Assembly (NCBI RefSeq): GCF_007745175.1
Contig: NZ_CP036271.1
Span: forward strand, 2,559,814 to 2,623,813
Length of the DNA: 64,000 bases
Source of the DNA: Caulifigura coniformis
GTDB lineage: Bacteria; Planctomycetota; Planctomycetia; Planctomycetales; Planctomycetaceae
Reading direction: 5' to 3'
Below the pieces are notes generated by a model that did no database searches, had not been told where the DNA came from, and saw nothing but the letters and a program-made list of their open reading frames with translations. The translations under genes and the position numbers were made by a program. Positions 58,119 through 64,000 of the stretch are shown here, piece by piece; within the stretch, counting starts at the first letter, position 1; the number at the start of each line of letters is the position of its first letter.

Positions 58119-59606
58119 CTACGCGATGATCTCGTGAATTGGCGTGCCGTAGTCCTTCTGGATCCGTTTGCGGGAGGGGAGGGCGAGCCGGCGGGGATCG
58201 AGGCCCAGCTGGTGCAGGATCGTGGCGTGAACGTCGGTGACGTAGTGCCGGTGTTCGACGGCGTGGAAACCGAGTTCATCGGTGGCCCCGTGCGCGATGC
58301 CGCCCTTGATGCCGCCACCCGCCATCCAGACGGAGAATCCATACGGATGATGGTCGCGCCCGTCGCCACTCTGCGAGCCGGGGGTGCGACCGAACTCGGT
58401 GGCCCAGACCACGAGCGTTTCATCGAGCAGGCCGCGGGCTTTGAGGTCGGCCAGGAGGGCGCCGCACGGTTGATCGGTCTGCCGGGCGAGCCTGTCGTGA
58501 TTGACCTTGAGGCCGGCATGGGAATCCCAGCTGCCGGCGCCGCCGTTGTAGCCGTGGTAGACCTGGACGAAGCGAACTCCGCGTTCCACGAGCCGACGGG
58601 CCGCGAGGAGCTGGCTGCCGAACTCCTTGGTTTCCTTCTCATTGACGCCGTACATCGCCTGTGTGGCGGCCGTTTCTTCGTCGAACCGCACGACATCGGG
58701 AACGGCGGACTGCATGCGGAACGCGAGTTCGTACGATCGGATGCGGGCCTGGAGAGCCGGGTCGTTCGGATACTGGTTCGCGGTCAGCTGGTTCAGCTTG
58801 CGGACGAGATCGAACTGCGCTTTCTGCTCTTCCTTCCAGACACCTTTCTCGGGCTTCGAGTACGGCAGCGGATTCAGAGGATCGACGGCGAGCGGCACGC
58901 CGTCGAACTGCGGGCCGAGGTAGTTGGCGCGATGGGCCTCCTGGCCGCCGCAGCAGTCGGCAAGGGGATTGCCCAGGACGACGAACCGCGGCAGGTTGTC
59001 ATTCAGAGATCCGAGCCCGTAGCTGACCCAGGCGCCGATCGTGGGGAAGTACCCGTCGAGGCGATTGCGGCCGGTATGGAACTGGATCTGCGCGCCGTGA
59101 TTGCTGTCCTCCGTCCACATCGAGCGGATCAGGCAGAGGTCATCCGCCTGCTTCGCGGTATGCGGGAACCAGTCGCTGATCTCGAGGCCGCTCTCACCGT
59201 GCTTGCGGTAGCCGATCTGCAGGGGATAGATCGTGTTGCGGATCTGGCCGTTGGCATCCGCTGCCGCGATCCGTTCATTGGCGAGAAACGGGGAGGTCAG
59301 GACATCCTTCCAGGGCGTCTCTGCGATCGACTTGCCGGCATATTGGTTGAGCGCCGGCTTGGGATCGAACGATTCGAGGTGGCTCGTGCCGCCGATCATG
59401 AACAGCCAGATCACCGATTTCGCCTTCGGCGCGAAATGGCTGATGCCCGTGGGCAGGGCATGCGACTCCGCCCGAGCGTCGCCGTGCAGCAGATCGGCCA
59501 GGGCGATGCTGCCGAATCCGAGGCCGGCCCGCGTCAGAAAGGCGCGACGGGTCTGGGCATCAACGAGCGAACGGGGCGTTGATTGGGGGCTGGTCATGAG
59601 GCTCAT
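58119..59606 (-). CDS. DUF1501 protein, Tat-exported
   Basis: A 495-residue DUF1501 protein with twin-arginine signal [15 protein letters not shown]. Motifs include [62 protein letters not shown] and [23 protein letters not shown]. It overlaps the upstream DUF1549/DUF1553 gene by 4 bp (ATGA). The architecture matches the pair at 49410-53988 and distinguishes it from the PPC-containing operon. Confidence 0.93.
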   Translation of the reverse strand: MSLMTSPQSTPRSLVDAQTRRAFLTRAGLGFGSIALADLLHGDARAESHALPTGISHFAPKAKSVIWLFMIGGTSHLESFDPKPALNQYAGKSIAETPWKDVLTSPFLANERIAAADANGQIRNTIYPLQIGYRKHGESGLEISDWFPHTAKQADDLCLIRSMWTEDSNHGAQIQFHTGRNRLDGYFPTIGAWVSYGLGSLNDNLPRFVVLGNPLADCCGGQEAHRANYLGPQFDGVPLAVDPLNPLPYSKPEKGVWKEEQKAQFDLVRKLNQLTANQYPNDPALQARIRSYELAFRMQSAVPDVVRFDEETAATQAMYGVNEKETKEFGSQLLAARRLVERGVRFVQVYHGYNGGAGSWDSHAGLKVNHDRLARQTDQPCGALLADLKARGLLDETLVVWATEFGRTPGSQSGDGRDHHPYGFSVWMAGGGIKGGIAHGATDELGFHAVEHRHYVTDVHATILHQLGLDPRRLALPSRKRIQKDYGTPIHEIIA

Positions 59607-62323
59607 CGCACGGTGACGCAGTCGTTGTGATTGAACAGCGCGAGGATCAGGTTCTCGCGGGCGCGCTGACGGGCATCGTCACTGGGCGGCGTTCCAGGTT
59701 TCGCGCCGCCGGCGATGGATGTCAGCCCGGTCGGTTCTGAAAGCAGTTTCTGCTGCCCGGCGAGGAACTCACGGCAGGCATCAAGTTCGGGCGACGTGGC
59801 ATGCCGGCTGAGAATCCGCAGGAAGGCCTCCTTCACGAACTCCTCGTCATTCTCATGCGTCGCGGAAAGTCTGCCGGCAAGCTTTCGGGACTGTGTCGAC
59901 AGCAGGGAGCTGTTCGAAAGAGCGAGAGCCTGTTGGGGGATGATGCTCTCAGTGCGGCGGTAGCAATCGGCCGGGTTGGCGGCGTCAAACAGCGTCAGCA
60001 TGAGCATCTGCTTTTCGTACGCCGTCTGGAAATAAAGACTCCTGCGGAGCACATTCTCTCCGTCGCCGAAGGGCAGGTCGGGGCCGCTGAACGTCCGGTC
60101 GAGAGTCCCGGCCGCGGCGAGGACGGCGTCTCGAACGCCTTCCCCTTCAAGCCTCCGGATGTTCGCCCGCCAGTAGAGACGGTTCTCGGGGTCGATCGCG
60201 AGATTCGCCGCCGGTGCGTCATCGGGATTGGACGACCGCTGGTAGGCCTGTGAAGTCACGACCAGCCGGTGGAGGTGCTTCATGCTCCAGGGACGGCCGG
60301 TGGCTCCGCCCGTCATCAGTTCCACGGCGAGCCAGTCCAGCAGCTCCAGTTGCTCGGGCTTCGGCGCATTCAGTCCGAAGTCGACGACATTGCTGACGAG
60401 CGGCGTCCCGAAGTGCCGCATCCAGATCTGATTGACGGCGACTCGCGCGGTGAGCGGGTTCTCGGGCGCGGTGATCCATTTTGCGAGTGCCGTGCGGCGA
60501 CCGCTGCTGACTCTCCCGTACTGCTTCGCGACAGGCGTGTAGGCTCCATCGGCCTTCTCGAGGTCGAGCCGGGCCTCGTCGAGTTTCTTCCTGGCGGCGG
60601 CGAGTTGCTCGGTGAGCTTCGCAGGCGTGGCCGCGTTCTTTGCGGCCGGCTTTTTCTTGCCGTCGGCCGGTGCCTGCTCAGCTTTCTTTACAGCGGCCGC
60701 CAGGGCCTGTTGTTTCTGAACAACTTCCAGCTCCGCAGTGGCGATCGCTGCTTCACGCTCGAGTTGCGCAGCCGTAACGTCTTCACCCGCTCCGCAGCCC
60801 CCTTCGAGATGCTTTGCCCGATCGGCCGCCCAGCGGGCCTTGAGCGATTCCAGCGTCGCTCGATCGGCCGCAACTTTTAGATCGGCGACCAGGCGTTTGG
60901 GATCCTCGGCCGGAGCATCGCGTAGCTTCGAGGCGGCGGCCAGCGAGGCGTCGAGGGCTGACCCTGCGGCGGCCAGGTCATCCTGCTCGACGAAGTCCTG
61001 CAGGTCGGGGATCCACCCGGCCAGCGGCAGTTCGACCGGCTCGATCCGAAACTCTCCGCCGAGTGCGGCGGGGACGCCCGGCTGCAGCGGGTGCTCCTTG
61101 TCGAGGTCTTTCTCGTTGCCCCGTTTGAACAGCCAGGTCGGCGTGTCGAGCTTGTCGTCGTAGACGCGCGGCAGGCCCGCCTTCACGATGTCGGTCTCGC
61201 CCGGCACACGGTCGGTACGCACGGAGTAGGGCTGGAAGATGGCCCGAAACGTGTAGTACTCCTGTTGCGGAATCGGATCGTACTTGTGGTCGTGGCAGCG
61301 AGCGCAGGCGAGGCTGATGCCGAGGAACGCCTTCGAGGTATGCTCGACCGCGTTGTCGAGCCACATATTCCGGTTCGCCTTGTTGTAGTTGCGGACGAGG
61401 AATCCCGTGGCCCTGAGTGCATCGCGGTCGCCGGGGGCCAGTTCGTCGGCCGCCAACATCTCGCGGATCATCTGGTCGTAGCCCTTGTCGGCGTTCAGCG
61501 ACTCGATGATCCAGTCCCGCCAGTGCCAGATGTGTTTCTGGCTGTTGCGGACTTCAGCCTTGTAACCATCCCAGTCGCTGTAGCGCCAGACATCCATCCA
61601 GTGGCGTCCCCAGCGTTCGCCGTAGTGCGGGCTGTCGAGCAGTCGGTCGACAACCCTCCGGTACGCCTCGGGAGATTCGTCGGCCAGGAACTCGCTGATT
61701 TCTTCGGGAGTGGGAGGAAGGCCGATGAGGTCGAACGTCACGCGCCGGAGAAGCAGGGCACGGTCGGCAGGCCTCGCAGGGATGAGACCTTTCTGCGCCT
61801 GCCTCGTGGCGAGCAGCGCGTCCACCGGATGGTCCAGACCGGCCACTTCCGGCGGCTCGACTCGCCGCGGGCGCTGATATGTCCAGTGCTGCCGGGGATC
61901 GGTGAGGACTTCCTCGTCCTCAGGAGCGGGCGCTCCGGCGTCGATCCATGCCTTCAATGCCTGCAGGTCTTCGGAGGTCAGCGGCTCGCCTTCCCCCTCC
62001 GGCGGCATCCGATCGTCCCCCGTCGAAGTGACGCGCCGGATGAGAGCGCTCTCGGCGGCCTTTCCCGCAATGATGACCGGACCGCTTTCACTCCCTTGGT
62101 GAATCAGCCTGGCGGCGTCGGTTCGCAGGCCGGCCTCCTGCTTCACGGCGCCATGGCAGCCGAAGCACTTCTCCTTGAGCAGCGGCTTGATGCGGGCTTC
62201 ATAGAGGTCGTCGGCAGCGGCAAGCCTGGAAGTCGACGTGGCCGGAAGTGCTCCGCACAGCATCGCGACGGCGGCCGTCAGCGACAGACGCGCCTGTCGA
62301 AGACGTGGTTCACGGTGAAACAT
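59603..62323 (-). CDS. DUF1549/DUF1553 protein with N-terminal cytochrome-like domain
   Basis: A 906-residue exported protein. It has a signal peptide (about residues 8-36), a planctomycete cytochrome domain with CFGCH haem motif ([14 protein letters not shown]), and DUF1549 ([16 protein letters not shown], with [11 protein letters not shown]). A central coiled-coil-like Ala/Lys/Glu-rich stretch covers about residues 510-610, before DUF1553 (ending [15 protein letters not shown]). The start at 62323 avoids a Pro/Gly-rich upstream translation (PLPQGRG-type), which looks like intergenic repeat sequence. It is the first gene of a two-gene operon. Confidence 0.92.
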   Translation of the reverse strand: MFHREPRLRQARLSLTAAVAMLCGALPATSTSRLAAADDLYEARIKPLLKEKCFGCHGAVKQEAGLRTDAARLIHQGSESGPVIIAGKAAESALIRRVTSTGDDRMPPEGEGEPLTSEDLQALKAWIDAGAPAPEDEEVLTDPRQHWTYQRPRRVEPPEVAGLDHPVDALLATRQAQKGLIPARPADRALLLRRVTFDLIGLPPTPEEISEFLADESPEAYRRVVDRLLDSPHYGERWGRHWMDVWRYSDWDGYKAEVRNSQKHIWHWRDWIIESLNADKGYDQMIREMLAADELAPGDRDALRATGFLVRNYNKANRNMWLDNAVEHTSKAFLGISLACARCHDHKYDPIPQQEYYTFRAIFQPYSVRTDRVPGETDIVKAGLPRVYDDKLDTPTWLFKRGNEKDLDKEHPLQPGVPAALGGEFRIEPVELPLAGWIPDLQDFVEQDDLAAAGSALDASLAAASKLRDAPAEDPKRLVADLKVAADRATLESLKARWAADRAKHLEGGCGAGEDVTAAQLEREAAIATAELEVVQKQQALAAAVKKAEQAPADGKKKPAAKNAATPAKLTEQLAAARKKLDEARLDLEKADGAYTPVAKQYGRVSSGRRTALAKWITAPENPLTARVAVNQIWMRHFGTPLVSNVVDFGLNAPKPEQLELLDWLAVELMTGGATGRPWSMKHLHRLVVTSQAYQRSSNPDDAPAANLAIDPENRLYWRANIRRLEGEGVRDAVLAAAGTLDRTFSGPDLPFGDGENVLRRSLYFQTAYEKQMLMLTLFDAANPADCYRRTESIIPQQALALSNSSLLSTQSRKLAGRLSATHENDEEFVKEAFLRILSRHATSPELDACREFLAGQQKLLSEPTGLTSIAGGAKPGTPPSDDARQRARENLILALFNHNDCVTVR

Positions 62324-62520
62324 GCCGCGGCCTTGAGGGAGGGGATCAGGGGGGCGAGGGCGCACAGCGGAGGGCAGTTCTATTTCACCTTCCCCGACTG
62401 CCGACGGCAAGGGGAAGGATGTCTCCACTCAGACGCGGACTGCGGTTCCTCGCCCCGGCCGCGAGGGCGATGTCGCCGGACGAGTCGCATCCAGCCAACG
62501 GTTCTTGATTCACGCGGCAC

Positions 62521-62556
62521 AAAAAAAGGCCGGGCATGCAGGGCATGTCCGGCCTT
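62521..62556 (-). terminator. Rho-independent terminator of the right-edge gene
   Basis: On the minus strand a GC-rich stem (GGCCGGGCATGC at 62528-62539 pairing with GCATGTCCGGCC at 62543-62554, one mismatch) is followed by a 7-T run (A-run 62521-62527). It lies 24 bp after the stop of the gene ending at 62580. Confidence 0.85.
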
Positions 62557-62579
62557 CAGCGTTCCGAAAAACGCCTGAC

Positions 62580-64000
62580 TCACTGCGCGACGACCGAAAC
62601 CCAACCGTCCCGGGTGACCACATCGGTGACCCGCACGGGGATGTTCTTGTCGCCGCTCTTCATGTTCATCGTCGCCTTGACGCGGCGTTCGGGCGTCAGC
62701 CGGGCGATGTTGCTCCGCATCACGTTGGCGCGAACGATCTGCTCGCCGCGATTCTGCACCGGGCCGACAGGACGCACGGCGATCGTTCCGACGCGGTCGA
62801 TCACGATCTCGTCGCCCTCGACGGTCATGCCGAGCGAGACTTCGATCTGCTGCGTCGGGATCGGATCGGCGCCTTCACGCTTCAGGCCGGTCCGCATGAT
62901 CATCTTCACGATGCCATTGCTGACCTTGAACTTGATGGCGTCATGTTCATCGAACACGAAGACGGCCGTCTTGTCCTTTTCGTCCGGTGCAGGAACGTCC
63001 TCCACCTTGGAAGGCTCGTCGGCCTTCGTGGGCTCACTGGAATCCGTCGCCTCGTTGGCTTCGACCTTCTGCTCCAGCGGGCGTCCCAGAAGCTTCTCCA
63101 TGCGGGCCCGCAGTTCGTCCTGCAGCTGCTGCTGGGTCAGCTCACGGCCGGCAAAATTCGCCCGCTCGATCGAGTTGTTCAGCAGGCTCTCATGCGTCTG
63201 GATCACGATGCCCCTGGACGGCATCGGGAGGTTCGGCCATTCGCTTCCGCCGAGCTCGAGGTCTTCCATGAGCCGGGCACGCACGAGGATGGCGTCATCC
63301 GTGCTGTTGACGTCGAGTTCCTGCGGGTACGACTCCAGCTCGCGGAGCGGACCGTAGAGCTTGGCTTCGAGTTGGGTCGACGCCTTGTCGAAGTTCTCGG
63401 CCACTTCGCTGTCGAGCCGTGGCTGAACCTGCGTCGTGATCTTCTGCCGAGTGATGGCGTTCGACTGCGGCATCTTCTCCTGAACCTTGCTCATCGCGAT
63501 GCCGTTGGCGATGCCGCGGATGATCGGAAGGCGGATGCCCGTATCGACGCTCACGGGCTGGTTGTTCGCCGCGACCGAGACCACCGATCCCGAAGCGGTG
63601 AAGGCGTGGCCATCGAAGAAGGCGGCCTTCTCAGCGTGGAACCGGTGATTGCCGACCGTATGGGCCGTCGCCTGGCTCGTCACCGCCTGGGTGTTCGAAC
63701 GGACATTGCCGTCGAGCATCAGGCAGAACTTCGCCGAACCGCTGTTCGGCATGATGTCCACGTTCAGCTGTGTGTTCGTGCACTGATAACCCGTCACGCG
63801 GGCTTCCATGATGCAGTCGTTGACCCAGCTTCCTTCGGAGCGGTTGGTTTCAAAGACGCGCTTCATGAAGCCTTCCGATGCCACAAGCCGGAAGTTGAAG
63901 TTCATGTAGTGCTTCCGAAGCACTTCCGACATCGCGGCTCCGCCATCGGCGGCGACCGCCTTCCACGCCGCGTACTGCTCGCGGATGGCCTGCGCCTCGA
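62580..64000 (-). CDS. Conserved hypothetical protein, 5' part outside the window
   Basis: The frame is open to the window edge, so at least 473 codons are present and the true N-terminus lies beyond 64000. An internal ATG at 63932 is not taken as the start because coding-like sequence (AIREQYAAWKAVAAD) continues upstream of it. The visible part is a long, mostly beta-rich protein (FHAEKAAFFDGHAFTASGSV, VFVFDEHDAIKFKVSNGIV) with an acidic Glu/Ser/Pro-rich linker near 63000. No catalytic motif or family was recognised. It is probably secreted or surface exposed, which cannot be checked without the N-terminus. Confidence 0.75.
   Translation of the reverse strand, partial: EAQAIREQYAAWKAVAADGGAAMSEVLRKHYMNFNFRLVASEGFMKRVFETNRSEGSWVNDCIMEARVTGYQCTNTQLNVDIMPNSGSAKFCLMLDGNVRSNTQAVTSQATAHTVGNHRFHAEKAAFFDGHAFTASGSVVSVAANNQPVSVDTGIRLPIIRGIANGIAMSKVQEKMPQSNAITRQKITTQVQPRLDSEVAENFDKASTQLEAKLYGPLRELESYPQELDVNSTDDAILVRARLMEDLELGGSEWPNLPMPSRGIVIQTHESLLNNSIERANFAGRELTQQQLQDELRARMEKLLGRPLEQKVEANEATDSSEPTKADEPSKVEDVPAPDEKDKTAVFVFDEHDAIKFKVSNGIVKMIMRTGLKREGADPIPTQQIEVSLGMTVEGDEIVIDRVGTIAVRPVGPVQNRGEQIVRANVMRSNIARLTPERRVKATMNMKSGDKNIPVRVTDVVTRDGWVSVVAQ

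Noticed and set aside
57612-59582. A 656-codon open frame on the plus strand opposite the conserved hypothetical and DUF1501 genes
   Set aside because: It spans two well-supported minus-strand genes and their intergenic region; the composition is typical of a shadow frame.

Overview
The window looks like chromosomal DNA of a planctomycete (phylum Planctomycetota). It is GC-rich and carries several protein families that are strongly expanded in that phylum: three Tat-exported DUF1501 proteins, three DUF1549/DUF1553 proteins (two with a classical cytochrome-type CXXCH haem motif), four DUF1559 prepilin-like proteins, five secreted sulfatases and a PPC-domain protein. No rRNA or tRNA gene and no CRISPR array was recognised. 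The genus cannot be fixed from the sequence alone.

Positions 1-8.7 kb form a repeat-rich patch. A roughly 310-bp sequence occurs twice in inverted orientation (3-312 and 6560-6882). Each copy contains an 84-97 bp palindromic, MITE-like unit with terminal repeats GTCACTTTTTCA/TGAAAAAGTGAC, and a third unit lies alone at 8629-8724. Between the long repeats are a DUF1444-like gene, a PhnP-like metallo-hydrolase, two secreted or lipoprotein genes, a DUF1559 gene and mqnA (futalosine menaquinone pathway). An IS701-like element (6942-8452, 15-bp inverted repeats, GTAC duplication) has landed in an array of the heptamer GTACTCG; its transposase is frameshifted.

Positions 8.8-15.3 kb hold four tandem secreted sulfatases in one orientation, probably one operon, facing a GlpF-type channel gene. 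From 16.3 to 31.8 kb there are three DUF1559 gene plus small lipoprotein gene pairs, each with an RNA hairpin between the two genes. Among them are a secreted esterase, a membrane protein, threonine aldolase, larB, a 2-hydroxyacid dehydrogenase with a metallo-hydrolase, a dihaem cytochrome c peroxidase and rtcB. A fifth sulfatase follows at 31.9 kb.

Positions 33-42 kb contain an exported amidohydrolase, a CopZ-like Zn/[2Fe-2S] protein, several hypothetical proteins, an RraA-like protein and a large SWIM-SNF2 helicase. Positions 42.4-54 kb contain two back-to-back DUF1549/DUF1553-DUF1501 operons with a PAS-AraC regulator gene between them; one operon also encodes a PPC-domain protein. Positions 54-64 kb contain an acetyl-esterase-like hydrolase, a YebC-family regulator, a RodA/FtsW gene with a problematic 5' end, a conserved hypothetical gene, a third DUF1549/DUF1553-DUF1501 operon and the 3' part of a gene that runs off the right edge.

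Taken together, the exported sulfatases, esterases, amidohydrolase, cytochrome-like proteins and DUF1501 proteins point to a periplasm or cell surface specialised for complex, probably sulfated, organic matter. That is inference from families and context. The most unusual patterns are the DUF1559-hairpin-lipoprotein module, the PAS-AraC gene between two DUF1549/DUF1501 operons, and the palindromic repeat family.
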